Source of the DNA: Punctularia strigosozonata HHB-11173 SS5
Taxonomy: Eukaryota > Basidiomycota > Agaricomycetes > Corticiales > Punctulariaceae
Direction of reading: 5' to 3'
DNA: 64,000 nucleotides
NCBI RefSeq assembly: GCF_000264995.1
Contig: NW_006767440.1
Span: forward strand, 486,919-550,918
This document shows positions 34,098 to 45,300 of this stretch, in pieces (positions within the stretch are counted from its first letter, which is position 1; the number at the start of each line of letters is the position of its first letter). The position numbers were made by a program, and so were the translations under genes. The notes under the pieces are model-generated. The model was not told the origin of the DNA. It did not search any database and worked only from the letters and a program-made list of their open reading frames with translations.

Positions 34098-34962
34098 TTA
34101 GACGAAGCCGCGGCCACCGCGCTTGGCGTCGATCCTCTTGAAGCGTTCCTCCTCGTCCCTCTGTCGACGAGCGTCAATGAATGAGTATCGGGAGAACGCT
34201 TTGAGCGCGAGACGCACCTTCTTGATCACGCACAACGACGCGAGGAAGAGGCCGATGACGATCGCCATGAATCCGTATATGGTCGAGAACGTGTTGTTCA
34301 GCGACACGTCCGCGAACGCGGTGATGGGGCCGACGCAGAAGTTTCCGGTGGCGTTGTTCGTGACGGTGACGAACGTCTCGTTCGCGCAAAAGTTGCCGCC
34401 GACGACGGCGAGGTCGGTGCTGTTGAAGTAGCCGCAGCACTTGAGGTGGTCCTGGATCTTGATCTTCGTCGCGTCCGGCTGCTCCGAGAAGATCTTGTGG
34501 AAGTTGGCGCGCTCGCGGAGGGTGAAGAACCAGATGAAGGAGCCGATGACGCCGACGACGATGGCGTCGCCGATGAGGATCCAGTTGAGGATGACGAGCC
34601 CGATCGTGACGTGGTTCTTCTGGATGATGGCGCCGACGGAGAAGACGAAGGTGAACAACAGGAAGCTGCCGAGGACCAGGCCGGCTATACGAGGGGGAAA
34701 GGCGTTGAGATGGGGTGATCGGAATCGGGCGTGGGTGGAGAGGTAAAAAGGGGGGGAAAGGATGGCAAATGGAAGGCGTAGCGAGCATGAGAAGGATTAT
34801 TTGATGAGTGGACTTACCCGTGAGGTCGGCCTTGCTGAAGACGAGGTTGAGCATCAGGTTGCTCTGGCCCCAGACGATCGAGAAGACGATGGAGATGACT
34901 CCCGCAACGAGGAGGCAGAAGTCAAGGAACGCGAACGCTCCCATCAACTGTTTGGACGGCAT
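34098..34962 (-). CDS. Tetraspanin family membrane protein
   Basis: Two exons (34962-34818 and 34684-34098) are joined at a GTAAGT...TATAG intron. The N-terminal membrane segment is AFLDFCLLVAGVISIVFSIV. After the intron come TM2 (LVLGSFLLFTFVFSVGAII) and TM3 (IGLVILNWILIGDAIVVGVI). The large extracellular loop has the diagnostic CCG motif (LKCCGYF) and two further cysteines (GGNFCANE, GNFCVGP), and TM4 is YGFMAIVIGLFLASL. A basic cytosolic tail follows. Four TMs plus CCG fit the tetraspanin family, membrane scaffolds; in fungi some members act in infection structures or hyphal growth. Which fungal subfamily this is cannot be decided here. It is divergent from MET8, with about 830 bp between. 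Confidence 0.85.
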
Positions 34963-35789
34963 GTTGGATGAACGGTCGGGCGGTGTGACCTATAGCCACC
35001 GCAGACGGGGCGGTTTGAGCTGGTTCGAAGTTGAGGTTATCAGCTCTGGGACAGGACGCACGATGGACAGGCGGGGGTGGCTAGCAGCCTGGCGGTGTCA
35101 GGTGAACTCGGGTGGAGGTTTGCGGGCTCTCCCAGAGAGTGGTTGCGATGACAGAGCAGGGCTGGTGGCCGCAGGCCAAGTAGGGGAGGAGAGGTGCAGA
35201 AAGCTTTGGAAAAAAGAATTGAAAGAAAGAAAGTCGGCGATCGACGCCTAGCTTGGCCTGCTGGAGGAACGAAGACGAAAAGGATATTAGCCCGGGGGTG
35301 AGGGAGGCACGAGAGGGGGCCCGCTGGGGGGACGTACCAAATGTAAGGAGGGAGAGATGATGGAGAACGGGTGCGGTGCTGATGGACGTGTTTTGGGTCA
35401 CCGTCCGTGTTCGGTCACCATGGAGAATTCGGTGGCCGCTCGCGCGTCGGGGCCTGCCGAGGCTCGGGCCGGCCTCCTTCCAAGACGACGCGCGCCCAAT
35501 TGCAGTGTGATCCACTGCGAATGCGTATTCTCATCCACGGCACGATCAGAATAGCGACTAACATTGTGTGCGAAAGACAATATCGAGGGCACCAGCAAAG
35601 CGATCACAATGCGTAGTAGCGTTGACTGGGAACTCTGTCCGAGGACGTCGCGACAAAAGCGCCCAGGACACACCTTGCTACACCCCGGTATTGTCGCTTG
35701 GATGATCCCAGGCCCGGAAGCGGAAGCACTTTTGACGCCGTGAGTTTTCGTCTCATTTCGTCCTTCGTCCAGCCCACTCGTCACTCGGG
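34963..35789. promoter_or_regulatory. Divergent intergenic region, tetraspanin / MET8
   Basis: The two start codons face away from each other across 827 bp, so this region must hold both promoters. No conserved frame was recognised. A GGGGACGTACCA word at 35332 resembles the array motif of 5.2-7.4 kb but stands alone. Confidence 0.5.
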
Positions 35790-36638
35790 ATGGAGGACTC
35801 TGAACGACTCGCCGGCGGCTCCCTGCTGCTCGCCTGGCAGCTCAAGAACAAGAACGTCCTCATCGTCGGCGGCGGCGCCGTCGCCTCCGGCCGCATCGAG
35901 TCCGTCCTCGTCGCCGACGCGCACATCACCCTCGTCTCCCCCTCCTCCGGCCTGCACCCCCTCACCCTCTCCCACCTCCAATCCTACCCGGACCGCATCA
36001 CCCACCTCGACCGCGACTACGCCGCGCACGCCGACCTCGACGGCGCCGACATGGTCCTCACCGCGCTCGACGACCCGGACCTGAGCCAGCAGATCGCGGC
36101 CGAGTGCCGCGCGCGGCGGACGCCCGTGAACGCGGCGGACCTGCCCGCCAGCTGCGACTTCTACTTCGGCTCGCAGATCCGGGACGGCCCGTTGCAGATC
36201 ATGATCTCCACCAACGGGCGCTCGCCCAAGCTCGCCAACCTCGTCCGCCGCCGGATCGAGGCCGCCGTGCCCGCGCACGCCGGGGACGCCATCGAGCGCG
36301 TCGGCGTCCTGCGCGAGCGGCTGAAGGAGCGCGCGCCGGGCGTGGGCGGGTCCGTCGGAAGGCGGCGGATGCGGTGGATGATCGACGTGTGCAACGAGTG
36401 GGAGATGGACGAGCTTGCGGGGCTTGACGACGAGATGATCGCGAGGCTGCTCGACGACGGATGGGAGAAGGAGCGCGTGCCGAAGCCCGAGGAAGTCGGG
36501 GCGGTGTCTAAGAAGGCGACGACGGCCAGTACGACCGGCTCCGGGTTGGCGAACGTTTGGGCGCCCTCCGCTCTCAGCTTCGTGCTCGGTGCGGCTAGCG
36601 CGGCAGCGATCTTCCGGCTGTACGCTCGGAGCCGCTGA
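35790..36638 (+). CDS. MET8: Siroheme synthase Met8 (precorrin-2 dehydrogenase / ferrochelatase)
   Basis: This is a single exon of 282 residues, close to the 274 of yeast Met8. The enzyme oxidises precorrin-2 with NAD+ and inserts Fe2+ to make siroheme, the cofactor of sulfite reductase, in the cytosol. The Rossmann motif is VLIVGGGAVASGRIESVL. The catalytic Asp lies in PVNAADLPASCDFYF, followed by the conserved ISTNGRSPKLANLVRRRIE, then the helical dimerisation/chelatase region. Unusually, the C-terminus ends in a hydrophobic stretch (LSFVLGAASAAAIFRLYARSR), a possible tail anchor. Codon use is much more GC-rich than neighbouring genes, and it is intronless in an intron-dense region. Confidence 0.92.
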   Translation: MEDSERLAGGSLLLAWQLKNKNVLIVGGGAVASGRIESVLVADAHITLVSPSSGLHPLTLSHLQSYPDRITHLDRDYAAHADLDGADMVLTALDDPDLSQQIAAECRARRTPVNAADLPASCDFYFGSQIRDGPLQIMISTNGRSPKLANLVRRRIEAAVPAHAGDAIERVGVLRERLKERAPGVGGSVGRRRMRWMIDVCNEWEMDELAGLDDEMIARLLDDGWEKERVPKPEEVGAVSKKATTASTTGSGLANVWAPSALSFVLGAASAAAIFRLYARSR

Positions 36639-37452
36639 AGGGAATCCATTCCATCGGGCCTTCATCCACTGCAAAATAGACTATATCGGACGGGTATATG
36701 CATGCTACACAATCTCTAGACCCTAGACGATCGCTTTGACAACCCTTGTACAGTCTTGCATACGCAAATCTATCATCCATTTGACAACCACGATGGTTTC
36801 CCATATCCATCCCGAGAGTTATTCGTTCTCCGATTCTTATTCTTCGGGACCAGCGCGAAGCGAATTGAATGCGGGCGCATCGCCTTTCTCCGCGGAATTT
36901 CCCAGCACTACGAAGACGGAAGATAGAAGGGATGTAAAGTCTCGAGTTCGAGGGTGCCATTGGTATGAATCGAGCTATGAGCGTCAACGCAAGAACTCAT
37001 GAAGATCGAGGTGAGTATGGAACGTCCCCCTCACCTTATACATTGTATACTGATTCACTCACTAGGCATACGCGATGGCGAGTACGGCGGCACACTGTGT
37101 CGAGTGCTACGCCAGTAACAGTGGCCTCGCCTGTCCCCGATATCCAGAAGTTACCGATGTGCCCCCTCAAGAGGAAACGGATCGCGTACGGTATTTCCAT
37201 TTTAGGCGGCGCCGCAGGTCACCTGACCGAGACGCGACGCGAACTGACGCGAAGTTCAAGCTCAGCAACTGGACCTTTCTCCTTTCGCCCCATTCCGCGC
37301 GGATAAACACACCGTTCGTTCTTAAGTCCAACCGCTATGCATATCTCCTCTCCTCAGACGTTGTCTTCCAACCTCGACGAGCCTCACGGTCTTTACCTCC
37401 GACGCCACTCGCGCTCGACCTACACTCGTTCTACCACATCACTACGAAGACG
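36639..37452. other. MET8-hypothetical intergenic region
   Basis: A short frame at 36793-37002 (MVSHIHPESYSFSDSYSSG...) begins in a reasonable context but has no recognisable domain. It could be an upstream exon or an upstream ORF of the next gene; I do not annotate it as a gene. Confidence 0.4.
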
Positions 37453-39037
37453 ATGTCTCTCTCTGCCGCCTTAACGTCTTTTGGCCTCCGTGCCAAGACC
37501 TTATTTAAGACCGTCTGCTGCCTCGTGTCTCCGATGGACGACGTCGAGGAGCAAGACCAGGTTGAAGGCCCCATCGCCCCTACGTCTGTCATCACGACTC
37601 AAACCTACTGCCCGCCCGTCATGGCGGAGCACGTGTCCCTCAGGGCAACGGTCAAGGCCGCCGTCGAGGCGCGTCCTACTGCCCGTAAGCTGCCCATCAT
37701 CGAGGTGAGTGTTGCCCACCTTCTCGTGTTCGATCGGTGTTGACGCTGTCATGGCAGGAAGAGAAAGTGTCCTCGACGAGTCCTGTCATTGTAAAGGTGA
37801 GCTCTTCTTAGCTCCGCCGAAGTATGTGACGAACTGACAGTCGGCCGCAGGAGGAGAAGGTCAAAGTGGCCACCCAGTCCATCGTAGCTCAGGTACAACC
37901 TGAGATCGCCGGCGCCCGCTACGGCGGGCCCTTTTACCAAGATGTTACCGGTGAAAGATATAACGTCGATGTAAGCGCGTTATCACCCATTACTACTAGC
38001 ACAGTCTGCTGATGGATTCTCTGCGATGCCTACAGGAGGAGGTCAAGAGGGCGTTGAAGCATCTCTCCCTCGCACTCGAACAGCTCAATATAACGAACGG
38101 ATCAACTGAATCCGAAGAGGCCCGTACCGCGAGGCCCTCGCTCATGCAAGACTCCGACCTCGAACGCCTCGAGGAGGGGTACTACAGCCGCCTGTCGGAG
38201 GACATATCCACCGATTCTTCCGCCATCGGCATCATCGACTACGACGACCGGAGCTCTACCTCCAGCCCTCCCACGGCTTCGCCACACGACATGATCTCCA
38301 AGCGTCCCTGGTCTATTCCGATAGAAGCGACCTTCCTTGAAATGGACTCGGATGACGAAGACTTTACCGAGGACGTTGAGATCCTCCAAGACATCTACGC
38401 CCCGCTCGCCGATAAGCCATTTGACCCTAGCGAAGGCATCCCCTCCATCGAAGTTCTATACAGCACAGCCCGGCCCGCTCCCCTATTCAGGGCATATGAG
38501 CAGTCCGAGATCTTCGCTCCCGCATCTCGGGCGTACACTACGATCGCCCCTCAGTCAGCGAAGCCCACCGCGAACATCCCGCGCATGTGGCGCGGCTCCC
38601 TTCCTCCCGCTCCTCGCTCCCCGACCGAGCCTACACCAAAGCACGCCCGCGTCTCCCCAAAGCCGTCCCGCACATCGCAACCCCAGCCAGGGCCCCCACC
38701 TCGCCCAAAGCGCCAAGACGCGCGCAAGGGCCAACTGCAGAACAAGCACGCGGCTCGCCAGCCTGGCACCTCGAACGCCCGCGAGTCCATCTCCGACAAC
38801 CCCACCGCCAGCTCCTCCCTTTCCTTCAAAGAGAACGTCTCTAGCTCCTCCCATCGTCGCTCGTCCAAGCCCCGGCCGCGGCAATCCTCGACTCCCGCCG
38901 CTACCCGGGAAAACCGGCGCCAACCGTCCTCGTCGAACTCGAACCCGCATCCGTCTCTCATGAAGGCTCCAAGCCACTCCGCGCCACGCAAGTCGCCCCG
39001 TTCGAGAAGCGGCGCCCCAAAGATATTTAGGTCCTGA
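37453..39037 (+). CDS. Hypothetical disordered protein
   Basis: Four exons chain in frame: 37453-37704, 37758-37796, 37851-37970 and 38036-39037, about 471 residues. The start MSLSAALTSFGLRAKTLF was chosen because all following introns keep frame; in-frame sequence upstream lacks coding character. The N-terminal ~150 residues may fold (an acidic/Val-rich segment and a YGGPFYQDVTGERYNVDEEV motif followed by a helix). A Ser/Asp/Glu-rich part follows (EEGYYSRLSEDISTDSS), then a long Pro/Ser/Arg-rich tail. I do not recognise it. The tail composition resembles phosphorylation-regulated scaffold proteins, which is only inference. Confidence 0.65.
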
Positions 39038-39729
39038 ATTCGTCTCGCCTCTCTCTCTCGTACCTGCCTCTATCGAATCTGCCTCTCCATTGACCCATCG
39101 AATCTGCCTCTTTATTGAACCTGCCTCTCTATTGACCCTGCCTCGTTAACGTACTCGTTCCCGCCTCCTCGTCTTTTCTCGGTCTTGTCTCGGTCGACTC
39201 TCAGTCCGGTTTCCCTTCCCCTTGGGCCGCGCAATATCATCATACAAGTCGCCTCGGAACTGTATCCCTAATCATAGTGAATGCATACAGAATCGTTACA
39301 AGCTATTCGACAGAATATAAAACGCATTGGGCATTCGGCAAGCAGGAAACTCCATTTCAAGCAATGGAGCGAGGTGGCAGAATCGAGGCGCACATAAACC
39401 CAGTCCGGAATCTGCCTGCATCTGGACGCTCATCAACATCGACCATGTGACAAGATGCATATGAAGAACAGCGGAGGATAGGTATTCGTTTCATACGTTT
39501 CATACACATGCGCTGAGTGAGCTCGAAGTGCAAATACTCGAATGAGCATGCCAGATTCATTTTTCTTTGTGCGATAGACGCTATCGCCTTGGTTCAGTAT
39601 CCTCTATGCATTGTCTGTTGTCACTGAGCAGGACGGCAGGACGGCAGTCCCGCGGTCGTCACATTTGTGACTGAAGACGCGTGCTCTACGCGTCACGATC
39701 CTCGGTACGCTTGAACGCGTCCTGCACCA
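39038..39729. other. Intergenic region with short CTGCCTC repeats
   Basis: The 3' flank of the hypothetical gene holds an imperfect repeat of CTGCCTCTxxATTGAxCC (39061-39150, about 20-22 bp period, three to four copies). The region also contains the gamma-tubulin promoter. No gene was seen. Confidence 0.55.
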
Positions 39730-41638
39730 TGCCCCGCGAAATAGTCACTGTTCAGCTCGGACAATGCGGCAACCAAAGTACGCCCTCTCAGACAACGATA
39801 AACGGCTCAAGAAAAGCATCCTGATCACGCGAATCTCGGCTGTTTTGCGACCGTAAAGTGGGATCGGTGTATTGGCAACGCCTCTGCGCCGAACATGGCA
39901 TCAACAAAGAAGGCATACTCGAGGAATGGGCAACCGAAGGAGGCGATCGCAAGGACGTATTCTTCTATCAAGCTGACGACGAGCACTATATTCCGCGTGC
40001 CATCTTGGTCGATCTTGAACCAAGGGTATGAGACTCCTTTTTGATACCGATGAGCCTGGCTTCAATATTCGCGTTGCATAGGTGATCAACAACATCCTGA
40101 CCTCGCCATACGCGAATCTGTACAACCCGGAGAACATATTTGTTTCCAAAGACGGCGGTGGTGCTGGTAACAACTGGGCTCAAGGGTTCGCAGCTGGCGA
40201 GCGGATATACGAGGAGGTTATGGAGATGATCGATCGGGAAGCTGAAGGCAGTGATTCATTGGAGGTATGTCGTACACCTTTCAATTGACATTTTGATCAC
40301 TGCCATTTGGACTGATGAAACGCGTTCGTAGGGTTTCATGCTTATGCATTCCATAGCGGGCGGCACGGGGTCTGGTCTCGGATCATTCCTCCTTGAACGA
40401 TTGAACGACAAGTTCCCGAAGAAGCTCATCCAAACATATTCGGTCTTCCCGAACGCACAGGAGGGCGATGTTGTCGTGCAACCGTACAACTCCCTGCTCA
40501 CCCTCAAGCGACTGACGAATCATGCGGACTCGGTCGTTGTCCTCGATAACGGCGCACTGGCACGTATAGCTGCGGACCGGCTTCACGTTCAAACGCCATC
40601 CTTCGACCAGACTAACCAATTGGTTGGTTTCGTCTTCCTATTACAGTGTCCATAGCTAACCCAGTCCAGGTATCGACGGTCATGGCGGCCAGCACGCAAA
40701 CGCTCCGATATCCCGGATACATGAACAACGACTTGGTCGGCATCATCGCGTCATTGATACCAACTCCACGATGCCACTTCCTCATGACCTCATACACGCC
40801 ATTTACAAGCGACCAGATCGACAAGGCGAGACTTCCAGGTCGTGACTATATGCGCCCTGTCTGACCTATGTCCAAATGAAGGCCAAACCTATCCGTCGCA
40901 CGACTGTCTTGGACGTGATGCGCAGGCTTCTTCAACCCAAGAACCGAATGGTATCGACGTTGCCCAGCAAGACGGCATGCTACATCTCGATCCTCAACAT
41001 CATCCAGGGAGAGGTTGACCCCACCGATGTGAATGCCATTTCCCCCTAGGGCGTTTTGCTGAGATACAGACAAGCTGACACGTACTCGCCTTTCTCTCAG
41101 GTACACCAATCGCTTCTGCGGATACGCGAGCGACAACTGGCAAATTTCATACCTTGGGGCCCGGCGTCCATCCAGGTCGCGCTCACCAGGCGATCTCCCT
41201 ACGTCGCCACCCAACATCGCGTCAGCGGTCTCATGCTCGCCAACCATACCAGCATCGCATCCGTGCGTCGGCTTCGTCATCCCTCAGCCCTACGCCGTTC
41301 ACCTAACCGCTATTCATTCGCAGCTATTCAAGCGAATGCTCGACCAATACGATAGGCTCCGGAAGCGGAACGCCTTCTTGGAGCAGTACAAGAAGGAGAA
41401 GATGTTCGAGAACGGACTGGACGAATTCGACGATGCTCGGTCAGTTCGGTTGGTTTTTTTTTCCCTGGTGCACACTGGCTGATTGCCCTCTCAGGGCAAC
41501 ATGCGAGGAATTGCTGAAGGAGTACAAGGCTTGCGAAAGTCCAGATTACATCACATACGTGCGCGCCTTCCCTTGGAACGCGCCGGTAGTACGCTGACTG
41601 TTGAACAGGGTGCGCCGGAAGGCGAAGCTGCGACGTGA
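39730..41638 (+). CDS. TUB4: Gamma-tubulin
   Basis: Ten exons: 39730-39777, 39859-40025, 40082-40264, 40332-40622, 40670-40825, 40882-41028, 41101-41262, 41324-41439, 41495-41558 and 41609-41638. The start [16 protein letters not shown] is the standard gamma-tubulin N-terminus. The GTP-binding signature is [13 protein letters not shown]. Diagnostic gamma blocks are [46 protein letters not shown] and [18 protein letters not shown]. The protein nucleates microtubules at the spindle pole body within the gamma-tubulin complex. The fifth intron (40826-40881) appears to use a GC donor: only removal of these 56 nt restores [17 protein letters not shown]. The C-terminus ends [13 protein letters not shown]. 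Convergent with the nucleoporin gene. Confidence 0.95.
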
Positions 41639-42384
41639 CCCTCGCACTCTCACTGCTGCGAACAGAGGAGCGAGGCTTTGGCCAACATGGGTGCTTGAGA
41701 CCCTGCCGCTTCCACTGGCGATGCTTGCCTATTCCTGCGTGGCATGCTGATAATTGGAAACTGCGACCTCAGGGGTTTCGATTATGTAATGAAGCGATAG
41801 GTCGCTACGGCTGCGGAGGGGGAACATGATGATGTAGACAACAGCGACGGGGAGGTGGATGTATGTACGAGCAACTAAGTATACGACGACATGTACACGG
41901 CCTTGAGCCCTATGACGACTAACTAACTAATGCGGCAGCCTTGAGCCTGTAAATAAACATGCTTGGAGAAATGCGTGGGGTGCGTCCTTTGCCGAGGGGA
42001 GACGGAACAGATGTGAACGACGATGGCCTTGGGCCGGGCGGGAGCGAGCTCTAGCTGCGTAGCTGCGATGTAGGACGTTGGTGATGCGTTGGCCTTAAGC
42101 CGGAGAGAGGGACGTGCTGCGTGTGCACAGAAATTGCGATGAGGTGAAACCTCCAGAGAAGAGCGTGGCATACAAGACGGGGACGCGGGTTGTGGAAACC
42201 AAAGGGACAAGCATATGGGATCTGGTGTTTTTCGTTGCCATAGCGTAATAGCCGAGGATCGTCGAATGCCTTGAGCAAGACGGTGTCCTCGCGTAGAGTC
42301 GGGTGGTCGACGTTAGAGGTAGCGCTGATATAATATTATCTTGGAGGGTTTGAGCGGAACCGGTCTTGCAAATCGCGGCGTGCT
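41639..42384. other. Convergent intergenic region, no gene seen
   Basis: This lies between the 3' ends of gamma-tubulin and the nucleoporin. Only short random frames are present, with no repeat of note. Confidence 0.55.
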
Positions 42385-45300
42385 TTACCGCTTGCCTCGT
42401 CTCACGGGCATCTTCTTGATCTGCCTCGCGCCGGGGGCCGGAGCCGGGGCAGCTCCGATGTTGAACAAGGCTCCCGCTCCCGCCGAAGTCGGCGCAGCTC
42501 CTGCGCCGAAGGGCGCTGGATTGCCGGACGAACTCGTCGGGGGCGTTCCGTTGGAGGAGCCAGAAGGCTGACCGAACGCGAACGCCGGGCTACCGAGCGA
42601 AACGGGGTTCGCTGCCGGGCTGGCCGGCTGCGACCCGAAGGCAAAGGCGTTCGTCGGCGCCGCCGTCGGGCTGCTGAACGCGAAACCGCCGGAAGCGAAC
42701 GTCGCTGGGCTTCCAGGCGTCGAGCTTGCGCCGAATCCGCCCTGGCTATTGTTCGAGGGCCCTCCGAAGGTGAACGGCGCAGAAGGTCCCGTAGGCGTGG
42801 CGGACGGAGTCGTTCCAAAGCCAAATCCAGTTGTCAGCGGCGGGGCTGCAAGGCCACCCCCATCAACCTTCTGTCCGAACCCGAACCCAGCTGGGTTCGT
42901 CGGCGTAGACGTCGCGGCACCGTCGGTCTTCTGTCCAAAACTGAAGCTCGTGGTCAGCGCTGGCGCCGACGGCTTCTGCTGGCCGAAGTTGAACCCGCCG
43001 CTCGTCGACGTCGAGATCGCCGGCTGACCGAAGTTGAAGCCGTTGGCCTTCGTCTCCGGCTTCTCCTCCTGCTTCGCTCCGAAAGGATTGGCGGCGGACG
43101 ACGACGCGCCAAACGTGAACGGCGTCGTGCTCGTGCTCGCCGATGGCTGACCGAACGGCGTCGAGGAAGGGAACGGAAAGCCGGTTCCTGACGGTTTCGT
43201 ATCCTCCGTCACGCCGCGCGTCGGGCTTTCGTCCATGCTCACTTCCTGCTCCTGCCTGGGGGGCGTCACAGGCCGCGTGGGCGTCGCCGCCGGCGCTCCG
43301 AATGAAAACGTCGGCTTGGGTGCCTCCGCTACGGCAGACCCGCCCGACGGGGCGCCGAACGAGAACATACCGGTGCCCGGGGTCGCAGCGGGCGTCGTGG
43401 AGGCGCCGAACGTGAAAGGCGTCGCGGCAGGTTTCTTGTCCGGAGCCGGGGGAGTGGCGGGCGCCGCCCCGAACGAGAACGGGCCCTTGGGCTGCTCCTT
43501 GTTTCCAGCGGCTGGGCTAGGCGTGGCGCTTGGCTGTCCAAAGCCGAATCCGCCGCTCGTACCACCGAAGAGGGGCTTGGGCACCTCCACCGCAGTTCCA
43601 TTGCTCGGCGACGCCGCTCCCGAGGGCTGGCCGAACGTGAACGCAGGCTTGGGCGCCTCGGAAGTGGCACCGCCAAACGTAGGACCTGCAGGGGCAGCGC
43701 TAGGGGCAGCGGTGCTGTTCCCGTTCCCGAACAGGGACGAGGGAGTGGTAACGGCCGGCTCCTTCTTTTGCTCCTGCTTCGCCCCGAAGCTGAACGGAAG
43801 CGTCGAAGACGACCCAGACTCGACAGGCTTAGCCGGCGGCGCGCCAAAGGAGAAGGCGGAAGTCGTCGTGCCCGCAGCCGCAGCCGGAGCGCTGCTCTCT
43901 GCTGGCTTACCAAACGAGAAGCTTGGAGGGGTAGGTGCGAGAGCCGTCTCAGCAGGCTTGGCAGGCTGTCCGAAAGAGAAGGGCGAAGGTGACGATGCCG
44001 CGGGCTCCGCCGGCTTCGGGGCTGGCGAGTCAGGAGCGGTGCTCGGCGTAGATTCCTTGGAAGCGGCAAACAACGACGGAGCTGCAGGAGCGGGAGAAGG
44101 GGCGGCATTGCTTTCCGTGGTGACGGAACCGAACGCGGACGGCTTAGAAATGGCGCCGAAGGGCGAGGGCTTTTTGTCGGCCGCCGTCGCCGTGTTACCG
44201 CCAAACGAGGACGTCGGAGCTGGTTCGGACTGCTTGGTCTCCGCACTTGCATTGCCGAATAGCGAGGTGCCTGTACCGACTGTTGGTGCCGCAGATGGAG
44301 GAGCACCGAACGAGAACGCTGAGTTCGGCGCTTCAGACACTGACGCAGCAGGAGCAGGAGCTGGTGCAGGCGCTCCGAACGAGAACGCGCTCTTGGGCTG
44401 CGCATCCTCCTTCTTCGCCTCGCCTGCCGGTGGGCCAAAGCTGAACGACGAGCCAGCGCTCGAACCAGACGACGATGTATCCTTCTCCTTCGCGAGGACG
44501 GACGAATTGGCGAAGAAGTTCGGGATACCGCCCGGCTTGGTCACTAACGATGCGGAGACGGATGGCTCAGGCGTAGCTGGGATAACGGAAAGAACTGGCA
44601 CCGGAGGCAACGTCGATGTGCTGTTGGTTCCCGTGGAGGTGGAAGGTTTGGCAGAGAACGAGAATGGCAGAGATGGGATAGGAGGCTCCTTCGCCTTCGC
44701 AGCATCGCTCACAGGTACTGTAGCAGCCTGTTCGACGCATCAACATCATGTCAACCGAGTATCTCAGCCAAAACATCCACTTACATCCGGCTTGGCGAAA
44801 CTGAATCCGGCAGGTATGTTGAAGACAGGGGCCTTCTTCGACGCCTCCTCTAATTCCTGGATCTCACGTTCCCTCTCGTCTTCGGCATCCATCGAATCTT
44901 CCTCGTCGTAGGCCGAAAACCTTCCCGACGCACGCGCAGGGCGTGACAGGTGTTGTCGGGACGTCTTGACTCGCCCCACACGACCTGTCGGGGCAACCGT
45001 GCCAGCTGAAATATTGGCAAACGGCGAGAGCTCCGGGCGAGCCTTGGGCTGCGGCGGCCGGGGCGCCGATACCTCGACGTCAGGCTTGAGCGTCGCCTTG
45101 GAGGGCTCGGCAGTCTCCTCCATGCTCGTGTCCTCGCCTTCTCGCTCCTTCTCCTTCTTTCCCTCAGCCTCCTCTTCCTTCAACTCCTCCTTGCGTCTCC
45201 TCGCCAGCAACTTCCGCATACCGCCCTCGCCCGCATATGGCTTGGAGGCGTTCACCTCCTCCTCCTCATCGCTGTCTTCCACCTTCTTCTTGCTCTTCTT

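Noticed and set aside
35781-36674. 297-residue minus-strand open frame opposite MET8
   Set aside because: It arises from the extreme GC content of the MET8 codons. The composition (Asp/Glu/Gly/Ala/His/Arg) is that of an antisense shadow, while MET8 is unmistakable on the plus strand.
43235-44911. 558-residue plus-strand open frame opposite the FG-nucleoporin
   Set aside because: It is the mirror of the repetitive, GC-rich FG-repeat coding sequence. Its Gly/Ala/Pro/Asn repeats have no domain, and the minus strand is clearly the gene.
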